Assembly: GCF_000445065.1 (NCBI RefSeq) | Contig: NZ_ATHO01000167.1 | Span: 25,552-89,551 of the forward strand | DNA from: Sphingobium quisquiliarum P25 | GTDB taxonomy: Bacteria > Pseudomonadota > Alphaproteobacteria > Sphingomonadales > Sphingomonadaceae | DNA: 64,000 bases | Direction: 5' to 3' | Part shown: positions 46,495 through 55,413 of the stretch, one piece after another | Position numbering within the stretch: position 1 is the stretch's first letter | Layout: each line of letters starts with the position of its first letter | Program-made: the position numbers and the translations under genes | The notes under the pieces: generated by a model | What the model saw: the letters and a program-made list of their open reading frames with translations, nothing else | What the model was told of the DNA's origin: nothing | Database searches by the model: none

Positions 46495-47283
46495 TTAGGC
46501 GTTGGCAGCCTCTGGCGTGGCGGTGACGGCGACGGGGCCCTTGCCCTGACCGACCTGCGCTTCGAACAGCTCGCGCATCAGTTGCAGCGAGAAAAGATGC
46601 GCATGGATGAGGGGCAGCATGCCGTTCTGGTTGATCTTGCGAAGTTGATCCCCGCGCATGTCGCGCAGCTTTTCCTCATTCACCATGCGAAAGCCGCGAT
46701 AGACGAAGGGCTGTTCGTTGCCGGGCACCTGGATGGCGACTTCGCCGTCCATCAGCAGGTCAAGATCCTTGAGGTCCTTCATGAACTGGCCGGTGCGGGC
46801 AGCGGCCTGTTCGAAATCCTCGCAGAATTTGAGCACGCCCTGGATCAGTTCGCTGGGCTTGCCGTCTTCGAACAGCGCCTGGCCGTCCTCAAACTCGCCA
46901 ACGGCTTCGCTGGTGGGATCGAAGCAGAGCGACAGTTCGTCGCTGTCGGGCCGCAGCTTCGCCAGCATCCAGGGATAGCGGCGGACATAAGCGGGCACAT
47001 AGGATGGGCCGCGCAGCTTGCCCTGATCATCGACGAAGGTGTTGACGCCTTCATTGAGCCCCATCAGTGCCAGGGGAACGGGTTCGTCGCCCGCCGAAAA
47101 GATGATGGGCAGGAATCGCTGGGCGCTGACAAATTCGTCCACGGTCAGCGGCACGGCATGCTGGGACGCGAGGAAGGGTGCGGCATCCAGCGTGCGGCTG
47201 TGATATCCGGCATGATCGACGCTGCTCAGCGGGATGAGATCATTGTAGAAAACCGGGAGGCTGTTCGCGGGCGCGCTTGCCAT
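46495..47283 (-). CDS. SapC-like protein
   Basis: 262-residue soluble protein with the SapC-family pattern: FYNDLIPLSSVDHAGY at the start, AQRFLPIIFSAGDEPVPLALMGL, LRGPSYVPAYVRRYPWML, and a C-terminal GFRMVNEEKLRDMRGDQLRKIN stretch (residues about 200-221). The family was named after a Campylobacter S-layer-related protein; in sphingomonads it often accompanies surface or TonB systems. The biochemical role is unknown. Confidence 0.78.
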   Translation of the reverse strand: MASAPANSLPVFYNDLIPLSSVDHAGYHSRTLDAAPFLASQHAVPLTVDEFVSAQRFLPIIFSAGDEPVPLALMGLNEGVNTFVDDQGKLRGPSYVPAYVRRYPWMLAKLRPDSDELSLCFDPTSEAVGEFEDGQALFEDGKPSELIQGVLKFCEDFEQAAARTGQFMKDLKDLDLLMDGEVAIQVPGNEQPFVYRGFRMVNEEKLRDMRGDQLRKINQNGMLPLIHAHLFSLQLMRELFEAQVGQGKGPVAVTATPEAANA

Positions 47284-47408
47284 GATGCGTGTTCCATTCC
47301 TTGTGACGCAGCGCGATGGAATGCGCCGCCTGCCTGAAAACTGGTGATGCGATAAAGGCCTTGGCCCGGACAGGCAATCGCTTTGTCTGGCCGCCTTGCC
47401 CCGCAGGT

Positions 47409-48848
47409 TCAGCCTTCGCCGGGGCGCGGGATGAGCTTGTCCGGGTTCATGATGCCCTGCGGATCGAACGCCGCCTTGATCGCGCGCAATGCGTGGAGCC
47501 GGGCGGGACTCGCCAGCCGGCCCAGCTCCGCCCGTTTCATCTGGCCGATGCCATGTTCGGCGGAGATGGAGCCTCCCGCAGCGACGACCGCGTCGTGGAC
47601 GAAGGCGTTGATGGCAGCGCCCTGCGCCGCGATCCAGGCGGGGCCGTCCGCCGTTCCTTTCGGCGCGCGGACGTGGAAATGGACATTGCCGTCGCCCAGA
47701 TGGCCGAAGGAGGATGCGGTGGTGCCGGGGAAGGCGCGCTCCGCGGCGGCGGCGGTGTCTGTCATGAAGGCGGGCATCCGTGCGACCGGCACGCTGATAT
47801 CATATTGCAGAGCCGGACCCTGTGCACGTTCCGCTTCGGAAAGCGATTCGCGGATGCGCCAGAAGGCTTCGGCTTGGGCTTCGTTGACGGCGATCGCGGC
47901 GTCGAGCGCTATCCCTTGATCCAACGCTTCGGCAAGGGCGCTTTCCAGCCGCTCGCCGGGGCCGGGCTGGCGGCCGCTGTCATGGTCCACTTCGATAAGG
48001 ACGTGCCACGGCGTCCGGGTTTCGATGGGACAGCGGGTGCCGGGGATGTGGGACAGCACGTGGCCAAGCCCATCGTCGGCAATGACTTCGAAGCCCTCGA
48101 CGCTGTCGCCCAGCCGCGCTTCGGCGTGGCGCAGCAGGGCGAGGGCGTCCGCTGGCGAGCGAACGCCCGCCCAGCCCACCGCCCGCGCCGCAATCGCGGG
48201 CACGAGGCGCAGGGAGGCAGCGGTGATGATGCCCAACGTGCCCTCCGCACCGATCAGCAACTGCTTGATGTCGTAGCCGCGATTGTCCTTTTTGAGGGCA
48301 TCAAGGCCTTCGAAGATGCCGCCGTCAGGGAGGACGGCCTCTATCCCCTCCACCAAGGCGCGCATCGTGCCATGGCGAAGGACCTGCGTGCCGCCCGCGT
48401 TGGTCGAAACGAGGCCGCCGATCGTGGCCGATCCCTTAGCGCCCAGGCTCAAGGGGAAGCGGCGCCCGATTTCGGCGGCGGCATCGTGCAGGGTGGAAAG
48501 GATCACGCCCGCTTCGCACACGGCCAGATTGTCGCTGGCGGAGATTGAGCGGATGCGGTTCATCCGCCGCAGGGAAAGGATGAGAGCGGACCCGTCGGGC
48601 GGCGGCGTGGCTCCGCCCACCATCGACGTGTTGCCGCCCTGGGGGACGAGCGGCACGCCAAGGCGCGCGGCCAGGGTGACGATGGCCGCAACCTGCTCCG
48701 TCGAATCGGGCTGAAGAATGGCGGCCGCCTGCCCATGGAAGCGCCCGCGCCAGTCGGTCAGCCACGGCGCGATGTCGTCAGCGCCAGTGACGATGCCCCT
48801 GGCGTCCAGCAGCGCGCGGAATTGGTCGATAATATCCTGTCCTATCAT
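47409..48848 (-). CDS. FAD-linked 2-hydroxyacid dehydrogenase (GlcD/D2HGDH type)
   Basis: 479 residues. FAD-binding PCMH fold with PLVPQGGNTSMVGGATP, SLGAKGSATIGGLVSTNAGG and LLIGAEGTLGIITAASLRL (each typical), then a FAD-oxidase C-terminal domain with SFGHLGDGNVHFHVR and SAEHGIGQMKRAELG. Relatives oxidise D-lactate, glycolate or D-2-hydroxyglutarate; the length and single-subunit form favour a D-2-hydroxyglutarate-like enzyme. The exact substrate is not deducible. Confidence 0.88.
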   Translation of the reverse strand: MIGQDIIDQFRALLDARGIVTGADDIAPWLTDWRGRFHGQAAAILQPDSTEQVAAIVTLAARLGVPLVPQGGNTSMVGGATPPPDGSALILSLRRMNRIRSISASDNLAVCEAGVILSTLHDAAAEIGRRFPLSLGAKGSATIGGLVSTNAGGTQVLRHGTMRALVEGIEAVLPDGGIFEGLDALKKDNRGYDIKQLLIGAEGTLGIITAASLRLVPAIAARAVGWAGVRSPADALALLRHAEARLGDSVEGFEVIADDGLGHVLSHIPGTRCPIETRTPWHVLIEVDHDSGRQPGPGERLESALAEALDQGIALDAAIAVNEAQAEAFWRIRESLSEAERAQGPALQYDISVPVARMPAFMTDTAAAAERAFPGTTASSFGHLGDGNVHFHVRAPKGTADGPAWIAAQGAAINAFVHDAVVAAGGSISAEHGIGQMKRAELGRLASPARLHALRAIKAAFDPQGIMNPDKLIPRPGEG

Positions 48849-48921
48849 GCGCCGCTTATGCGCCGGAATTCATCGGCCGTTCAACCATTGCGGGATAGCG
48901 TGCCGCCCAAAGGGGTCCGAT

Positions 48922-49356
48922 TTGCTTCATTCCGTCCTGCTGCTTCTTGTCGCGCCGTCGGGAGAATCCGTCCAGTTCGCGCAACTGACGATCCAGCAGC
49001 GAGTCATCATCCGCGTTCCGATGGCCAGGAAGGGGAAGGCACCAGCGCGCATCGACCCTGACGCCCGGCATATGTGGAAGGAGAAGAAGGGGCCGCGCTG
49101 CGTCGCCTTGCGATCGATCCGGTCGGCCAGCGTGGTCGTGGACCATGGCGTGGATCTGCTGCTGGCGGACAATCACCGCTATCGCGCCAGATTAGAGCGG
49201 GGATGCAATTCGATCGGCTTTTATTCGGGCTTCTATGTGGAGCCCGACGATGACGGGTCGCTTTGTTCGGGCCGGGACGCGTTGCAGGCGCGCAGCGGCC
49301 TTAGCTGCGGCATCGACGACATCCGCCGCCTGGTGCCCGCGGACCCTGATGATTGA
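48922..49356 (+). CDS. Small secreted Cys-containing protein (DUF6491-like pattern)
   Basis: 144 residues from TTG 48922. The N-terminus LLHSVLLLLVAPSGES is signal-like. The body has the spacing RCVALRSIRSASVV, YRARLERGCNS, and CGIDDIRRL with four cysteines, which resembles DUF6491 proteins of sphingomonads. The start is uncertain because the frame is open back to 48718. Function unknown. Confidence 0.5.
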   Translation: MLHSVLLLLVAPSGESVQFAQLTIQQRVIIRVPMARKGKAPARIDPDARHMWKEKKGPRCVALRSIRSASVVVDHGVDLLLADNHRYRARLERGCNSIGFYSGFYVEPDDDGSLCSGRDALQARSGLSCGIDDIRRLVPADPDD

Positions 49357-49476
49357 AGGTCCTGATGGGCTGATGCTGCTCGATTTTCTTGACAAGTTGC
49401 CGATATTTCCGCAAGGCGCGCCCGATTTCCGTTGTGCAAGCGCGCCCGGCGGAGAGCCTCCTGTCCGGACCATTGA

Positions 49477-50850
49477 ATGACTTTTGCCGATCTCGGCCTT
49501 TCCGATGAATTGTTGAAGGCCGTGAACGAGGCCGGATATGACACGCCTACGCCCATCCAGGCGCAGGCCATCCCTTCCGTGCTGATGATGAAGGACATTA
49601 TCGGCATCGCCCAGACGGGAACGGGAAAGACGGCCAGCTTTGTCCTGCCGATGATCGACATATTGGCGCATGGCCGCGCCCGCGCGCTGATGCCCCGGTC
49701 GCTGATCCTGGAGCCGACCCGCGAACTGGCGGCGCAGGTGGCGGAGAATTTCGAGAAATACGGGAAGTATCACAAGCTTTCGATGGCGCTGCTGATCGGC
49801 GGCGTGCAGATGGGGGATCAGGTCAAGGCGCTGGAAAAGGGCGTCGATGTGCTGATCGCCACGCCGGGCCGCCTGATGGACCTGTTCCAGCGCGGCAAGA
49901 TCCTGCTCAACGGCTGTTCGATGCTGGTGATCGACGAGGCCGACCGGATGCTCGACATGGGGTTCATCCCGGATATCGAGGAAATCTGCACCAAACTGCC
50001 CGCGCAGCGCCAGACGCTGCTGTTTTCCGCGACCATGCCAGCGCCGATCAAGAAACTGGCCGACCGTTTCCTGTCCAGCCCCAAGTCGATCGAGGTCGCC
50101 CGGCCCGCGACCGCATCGACCAACATCACCCAGAGGCTGGTGAAGGTCGATTCGCGCAAGAAGCGCGAGGCGTTACGCGCGATGCTGGAGGCGGAGGACG
50201 TGCAGAGCGCCGTCATCTTCTGCAACCGCAAGACGACCGTGCGCGAACTCAACAAGAGCTTGCAGCGCCACGGTTTCAAATCGGGCGAGATTCACGGCGA
50301 TATCGACCAGTCGGCTCGCATTGCCGAACTGGAGCGGTTCCGCACGGGCGCCGTCAACATATTGGTTGCGTCTGATGTCGCCGCGCGCGGGCTGGACATC
50401 AAGGGCGTCAGCCACGTCTTCAATTTCGATGCGCCATGGCATCCCGACGATTATGTCCACCGCATCGGCCGCACGGGCCGGGCAGGGGCGAAGGGCGTGG
50501 CTTACACCTTCGTGACGGCGGATGATGCCGAGGCGATCGATAATATCCAGAAGCTGATCGGACAGAAGATCGAGACGGTCGGCGCGCCCGCGAAGGCTGC
50601 TGCCGGACCGGACGCGAGCGAGGAATCAGGTGAGGACCGGGGGCGGCGCTCAGGCGGCCGCAAGGAGGAACGCGCCCGCGGACGGGACCGGGACGAGCGG
50701 CGGCGCGAGGAGCCTCGTGCGGCCCGGCCGGAAGCCAATGGCCCGCGCCCCCGCAGGCCTTCGCCTGAGGATGACGGGCCGGACGAAGGATGGAACGGGC
50801 CAGTGCCCGAGTTCCTGTCCTTTGGGTTTCAGGCTGAAGGTTCGGCCTGA
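49477..50850 (+). CDS. rhlE: DEAD-box RNA helicase, RhlE type
   Basis: 457 residues. Motifs run in order: Q motif region TPTPIQAQAIP, Walker A AQTGTGKT, PTRELA, TPGRLMD, VIDEADRMLDMG (DEAD), SATMP, ARGLDI and HRIGRTGRAG. The C-terminal tail from about residue 375 is low-complexity and rich in Arg, Glu and Gly, as in RhlE proteins involved in RNA decay and ribosome assembly. It is the last ordinary chromosomal gene before the accessory island. Confidence 0.95.
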   Translation: MTFADLGLSDELLKAVNEAGYDTPTPIQAQAIPSVLMMKDIIGIAQTGTGKTASFVLPMIDILAHGRARALMPRSLILEPTRELAAQVAENFEKYGKYHKLSMALLIGGVQMGDQVKALEKGVDVLIATPGRLMDLFQRGKILLNGCSMLVIDEADRMLDMGFIPDIEEICTKLPAQRQTLLFSATMPAPIKKLADRFLSSPKSIEVARPATASTNITQRLVKVDSRKKREALRAMLEAEDVQSAVIFCNRKTTVRELNKSLQRHGFKSGEIHGDIDQSARIAELERFRTGAVNILVASDVAARGLDIKGVSHVFNFDAPWHPDDYVHRIGRTGRAGAKGVAYTFVTADDAEAIDNIQKLIGQKIETVGAPAKAAAGPDASEESGEDRGRRSGGRKEERARGRDRDERRREEPRAARPEANGPRPRRPSPEDDGPDEGWNGPVPEFLSFGFQAEGSA

Positions 50851-51042
50851 GGCAGGGCGAGCGAAAAGCGGTTAGTTGCAGCATGTAAATCCCACCCGTG
50901 CCGTAAGGCGTGGGAAGAGGGGCCATGCCTGGCATGGTGAAGGGAAATAAGCGCTGACGTTGCGTATTTGCCCTCCGCCATCGGCTGCGCTGACGGTTCT
51001 CCTCCCCATCTTTGGATGGGAGATCAGCTTGGCTGCGACAGC

Positions 51043-51220
51043 TTACAATAATCCCTGCGCGCGCAGGCTCGTATGTCCCTTCTCGCCGATGATGATGTGG
51101 TCGTGAACGGCGATGCCGAGCCTTTTGCCCGCCTCCACGATCTGCCGCGTGATGTCTATGTCCTGACGGCTGGGTGCAGGGTCGCCCGAAGGGTGGTTGT
51201 GGACCTGCCGGGCGTTCCCA
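51043..51220 (-). pseudogene. radC: 3' fragment of radC (JAB/MPN domain)
   Basis: The minus strand encodes a RadC C-terminus: [20 protein letters not shown] (the JAMM metal motif) through [18 protein letters not shown] to the stop at 51043. Everything before HNHPSG, the first half of the domain and the helix-hairpin-helix region, is missing; the upstream frame is unrelated AT-rich sequence. This marks the left edge of the inserted region. Confidence 0.8.
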
Positions 51221-51236
51221 AAAATATTTTTTATAA

Positions 51237-51701
51237 TCAAGATGTTATGGCGATCACCGGAGGGAGGGGAGCCGTTAATTGGGGTATGTGACTCGCCTCG
51301 ACCAATCGAAATTCCGGTGGGCCCCGGTCTGTCCCGCCAGGGCCCGGACCTACACGCTGACACATGACTTTCTTGACCCATTGCCACTGCACGAACAAGG
51401 GCTGGCCTCCGATGCGCCTGCCGATCTCGGTCGTCTCGTTTCCGAAGCCAGCCCCCATCTCAATCGGTTTCGGCCTCAGTTCGATCTTTGCGGCAGACGC
51501 GAACGGTCTGCGCCCGCATGCGGTCAAGTTTGACCGATCCCATCGATCGAGCTCGTCCGTAGGATATAAGATCGCCTTGCCGATCTTGATATATGACGGC
51601 CCGATTCTCTTGCATCGCCAGTTTCGCAACGTACCGTCGCTGACCTTGCTACGATAGCGTTCGATGACCTCTTCGCAAGTTAAATAAGCTGGACCAGACA
51701 C
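51237..51701 (-). CDS. AlpA/excisionase-like HTH protein
   Basis: 154 residues from GTG 51701, with a strong AGGAGG site upstream. The first 65 residues are a helix-turn-helix of the AlpA/HTH_17 type: [30 protein letters not shown], and the wing [17 protein letters not shown]. These proteins direct excision or regulate integrases of genomic islands. The C-terminal 85 residues have no recognised domain and may be read-through at the island edge. A related, truncated copy lies at 61339-61477. Confidence 0.65.
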   Translation of the reverse strand: MSGPAYLTCEEVIERYRSKVSDGTLRNWRCKRIGPSYIKIGKAILYPTDELDRWDRSNLTACGRRPFASAAKIELRPKPIEMGAGFGNETTEIGRRIGGQPLFVQWQWVKKVMCQRVGPGPGGTDRGPPEFRLVEASHIPQLTAPLPPVIAITS

Positions 51702-52027
51702 AACGCCTCCTGAGTAGAATGATAAATTGTGCAACAGCCTGTTGCGCCAATGCGGGCGCGCCCGCAGCCGTCCGATGGCTTGCAGGCATCGTGTACGAAG
51801 CGTTCGGGACAATTGATGAGCCTGTTGGTCAAGCACAAGCAGTAACATTCCTCTCGCAGCTATCGAGCCCGCGGCCCGATACTTGCTCTTACTTGAACGA
51901 CTAAAAGTGTTGATCGGTAAAATAGACAGCAGAAAACCATAATCTGGCTCATCGGCCATCTCGCAAAATGCAGCGATGCAACCTAACTTTGAGTCCAGAA
52001 GAAAGCTTCGAGCGAGAGGGGGAAATT
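51702..52027. other. Intergenic region of the island, no gene recognised
   Basis: 326 bp between the divergent AlpA-like and DUF2158 genes. Only short frames without ribosome-binding sites are seen. It must hold the promoters of both. GC content is lower than in the flanking chromosome. Confidence 0.4.
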
Positions 52028-52252
52028 ATGGAGTTTGCGCCGGGAGACACGGTTCAGCTGAAATCGGGCGGCCCGATCATGACCGTCGAGCAGATTGGTG
52101 AGCATTGGTCGGTGGAGGGTACCGCTGTTTGGTGCGTCTGGTTTGAAAAGGTCGGCAATAAGCAGGTCGCCTCGCGGGAGACATTCGCCGCTGTTGCGCT
52201 GGATAAAGCCGAGCGGCCTGGTTTCGCGTCGTTTCAGGTGACGCGGGGCTGA
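52028..52252 (+). CDS. DUF2158/YodC-type small protein
   Basis: 74 residues starting MEFAPGDTVQLKSGGPIMTV, the usual DUF2158 opening, and continuing with VWCVWFEK and a Phe-rich end. It is a small beta-barrel-like protein of unknown function. The start at 52028 follows GAGAGGGGGA. It ends 4 bp before the caspase-helicase start, so the two are surely co-expressed. Confidence 0.75.
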   Translation: MEFAPGDTVQLKSGGPIMTVEQIGEHWSVEGTAVWCVWFEKVGNKQVASRETFAAVALDKAERPGFASFQVTRG

Positions 52253-52256
52253 GCCA

Positions 52257-55200
52257 ATGATCCGGGGGGCATTCATCGGCATCGATCGGCACGCCGATCC
52301 CTTCATCGGCGATCTGACGGGAGCCGCGCGCGACGCCACCGCTTTGTGGGCGGTGCTGTCGGACAGCATCGCCGATTTGAACGCGCCCCTCATTACGGAC
52401 GATGCGGCGACAGTGGTTGCGATGCGCGATGTTCTCGACGCGACGCTCGGCGCTGCAGACGAAGAGGATGTGGTGCTCCTTGGGTTCGCAGGGCATGGCA
52501 CGCAGGACCATCGTCTAGTTTTGCATGATACAAGCGTAGCCGATCTGCCGAACACGACGCTCGGCATGGACGAGCTGGCTCAGCGCTTTCGGGAGACCAG
52601 AGCGCGTGCGGTCATCCTCTTGCTGGATTGTTGCTTTAGTGGCGGTGCTCCGGCGCGTGTAATCGATGCTGGGCTGGTTCCTCGCGATGCTGTGGCGTTC
52701 CCGCTCGTCGACGTGGCAGGGCAGGGACGTATTCTGTTCGCCGCATCCTCCGCCCATCAAGAGGCGCTCGAGGATCCCCAATCGAGGCACGGCCTCTTCA
52801 CCAAGGCTGTTATTGACGTTTTGCTGGAGGCAGACGCCCCGCTTGGCGTGCTTGAGCTTGTCGACCGCGTTACTCGCCTTGTCACGGCTAACGCTGGGCG
52901 GTTTGGCTATATCCAATCGCCGACCATGTTCGGTCAGACCGAAGGTGATCTTGTCCTGCCTCCCGGTCAGATGGGCGTCCGCTATCGCGAAGCTTTTCCG
53001 GAGCGCGTCAATTTTCAGACGACGGGCGACATCCGCGAATTGGCAGCAGCAGGCATTCCGCAAGAAGCGGTCGACGCATGGCATCAGCACTTTCCGCAAG
53101 GGCTCAACGAGCTTCAGATCGAAGCAGTCAACGAAAAAGGGGTGTTGGACGGTAACTCGCTCATGGTCGTCGCGCCGACCAGTGCAGGAAAGACTTTTAT
53201 CGGTGAGCTGGCGGCGCTCAAAGCCATTGCGGATGGCCGCAAGGCCGTGTTCCTGCTGCCGTACAAGGCGCTCGTAAACGAGAAGTTCGAGGACTTCTCG
53301 GCCCTTTACGGCGATCGTCTGGGGCTCCGAATCGCTCGATGCTCCGGCGACTGGCAGGATCAGGTCGGCACTGTTCTACGGGGCAAGTACGACATCGCGT
53401 TCTTTACCTACGAAAAATTCCTCAGCATGTCGGTCGCCTCCGCGCACATGCTCAATCAGATCGGACTGGTGGTGCTCGATGAGGCGCAGTTCATCACTGA
53501 GCCAGGTCGCGGCATGGTGGTCGAACTGTTGCTCACCAACCTCGTAAGTGCGCGTCAGCGCGGGGTTGCTCCGCAGCTCATCACATTGAGCGCGGTTATC
53601 GGTCACGCCAACCATTTTGACCGTTGGCTCGGTTGCGGTCTTCTGCAAACCGATCATCGACCGGTTCCGCTGGTGGAAGGCGTACTCGACCGAACCGGCG
53701 CACTTACGCGCCTCGGACCGAACGGCCCCGAAACCATTCAGCTCCTCGACCGCTTCGCGATCCGCCAGCGCGGGCAAAGGCAATCGTCGCAGGACGTGAT
53801 CGTGCCGCTGGTCCGCCATCTCATCGATGCTGGCGAGAAGGTCATTATTTTCCGCAATGCGCGTGGCCCGGCGAGCGGCTGTGCGAGCTACCTTGCGGCC
53901 GAGCTTGGCCTTCCTGCGGCGCAAGACGTGATTGATGCGCTGCCCGAAGGCGATCTCTCTCAAATGTCGGAGAGTCTTCGCCGGTCACTCGAGGGCGGCA
54001 TTGCGTTTCACAACGGCGATCTTACCCGCGATGAGCGTGTTGCGGTCGAGCGCGGGTTTCGCCGGGCAGACGGCCAGATCAGGGCCCTCGTCGCGACCAG
54101 CACGGTTGCCGCGGGCGTGAACACGCCCGCGTCCACCGTTATCATCGCCGAGACGGATTTTCCTGGGCGAGAACGACAGCCCTACACGGTGGCACAATAT
54201 AAGAACATGGCGGGCCGAGCCGGTCGGTTGGGGTTCGAGGCCGAGGGTAAAGCCATCTTGCTCGCCGATACTCCCATGGAGCGCAATCAGCTCTTCCGGC
54301 AATATGTGCAGGGTCAGCCGGAGGTCATCCGGTCATCGTTCAACCCGAACCAACCGGGTACGTGGGTAATCCGCCTGCTCACGCAGGTCAGGGATGTCCC
54401 GCGCGGGGCGGTCGTCGACCTGATCGCGAACACCTATGGTGGTTATCTCGCCGCCCTCCAGAATCCGGCATGGCGCGATCGCATGGTCCCTACGCTGGAG
54501 CGGCTGTTGGACCGCATGATCGCTGATGGCCTGATCGAGGAAGACGGCGACAATCTCCGCCTGACCATGCTTGGACGAGCATGCGGCGAGTCGCCCCTTA
54601 CGCTCGAGTCCGCGATGCGTCTGGTTGAGCTGTTGCGTCGCGTTGATCCGGCCGACGCGACGCTAGAAGCCCTCCTTGTTCTCGTCGAATGCCTGCCGGA
54701 GCGCGACGAGGATTACACACCGCAAACCCGCAATGGTGAGCCGCGCTGGCAGCAGGCTGCCCTTGGCCGCTTCGGACATGGCGTGGGCCGCGCATTGCAG
54801 CATCGTGCCGAAAGCGATGTCGCGTTCTATGCCCGATGCAAGCGCGCGCTCATCGTGAGCGACTGGATTGCTGGTGAGCCGACCAACGATATCGAGGCCC
54901 GCTACTCGTCCAATGCCTTCGTCAGGGTAGGGCATGGCGACATTCGCGGCTACGCGGATGGCTCTCGCTTCCTACTGGAGTCCGCGCTGCGCATAGCCGC
55001 GATCGTGCTGGAGCGGGCCGAGGACCAAGAGGCGGCAGCGCTATTGCTCACGCGGCTTGATCTCGGCCTTCCAGCCGAAGCGCTGCCCTTGAGCGCACTA
55101 GGCTTCCCGCTGACACGAGGTGAAATTCTCGCACTATTTCGTTCCGGTCATTTGAACCGAGAGGCCATTGCCGCCTTACCCGCCGATGCTGTTGCTGGAA

Positions 55201-55262
55201 TCATCGGCCGGCGCGGGCATGAGCTACATGAAGCGATGCAGCCTCTCATGGGAGCAGTTTAA
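52257..55262 (+). CDS. Caspase-like protease fused to a Ski2-type helicase
   Basis: 1001 residues. Residues 1-225 form a peptidase C14 caspase-like domain with catalytic His80 (GFAGHGTQ) and Cys126 (LLLDCCFSGG, aligned with metacaspase DSCHSG). Residues 285-760 form a superfamily 2 helicase: Walker A APTSAGKT (306-313), DEAQ (408-411), motif III TLSAV, ATSTVAAGVNTPA, and motif VI QYKNMAGRAGRLG (647-659), a Ski2/Brr2-like form. The last 240 residues are helical with no named domain. The protein probably couples nucleic-acid sensing to proteolysis in phage defence (inference). Both active sites look intact. Confidence 0.88.
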   Translation: MIRGAFIGIDRHADPFIGDLTGAARDATALWAVLSDSIADLNAPLITDDAATVVAMRDVLDATLGAADEEDVVLLGFAGHGTQDHRLVLHDTSVADLPNTTLGMDELAQRFRETRARAVILLLDCCFSGGAPARVIDAGLVPRDAVAFPLVDVAGQGRILFAASSAHQEALEDPQSRHGLFTKAVIDVLLEADAPLGVLELVDRVTRLVTANAGRFGYIQSPTMFGQTEGDLVLPPGQMGVRYREAFPERVNFQTTGDIRELAAAGIPQEAVDAWHQHFPQGLNELQIEAVNEKGVLDGNSLMVVAPTSAGKTFIGELAALKAIADGRKAVFLLPYKALVNEKFEDFSALYGDRLGLRIARCSGDWQDQVGTVLRGKYDIAFFTYEKFLSMSVASAHMLNQIGLVVLDEAQFITEPGRGMVVELLLTNLVSARQRGVAPQLITLSAVIGHANHFDRWLGCGLLQTDHRPVPLVEGVLDRTGALTRLGPNGPETIQLLDRFAIRQRGQRQSSQDVIVPLVRHLIDAGEKVIIFRNARGPASGCASYLAAELGLPAAQDVIDALPEGDLSQMSESLRRSLEGGIAFHNGDLTRDERVAVERGFRRADGQIRALVATSTVAAGVNTPASTVIIAETDFPGRERQPYTVAQYKNMAGRAGRLGFEAEGKAILLADTPMERNQLFRQYVQGQPEVIRSSFNPNQPGTWVIRLLTQVRDVPRGAVVDLIANTYGGYLAALQNPAWRDRMVPTLERLLDRMIADGLIEEDGDNLRLTMLGRACGESPLTLESAMRLVELLRRVDPADATLEALLVLVECLPERDEDYTPQTRNGEPRWQQAALGRFGHGVGRALQHRAESDVAFYARCKRALIVSDWIAGEPTNDIEARYSSNAFVRVGHGDIRGYADGSRFLLESALRIAAIVLERAEDQEAAALLLTRLDLGLPAEALPLSALGFPLTRGEILALFRSGHLNREAIAALPADAVAGIIGRRGHELHEAMQPLMGAV

Positions 55263-55413
55263 TGCCTATCAGTAATATTAGGACGCCTCCCGCATAGATG
55301 AAGCGGCAAAGTTACAGCACACAACATCATATAGCTTATCTCGAACTATTGCGGCACATTGTTCGCGGGGAGCACGGCGCAGTCGCTATGAATCGCCGAG
55401 ACCAGGGGGCGGG

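Noticed and set aside
51719..51904. Short plus-strand frame between the AlpA-like and DUF2158 genes
   Set aside because: No ribosome-binding site and no protein-like composition.
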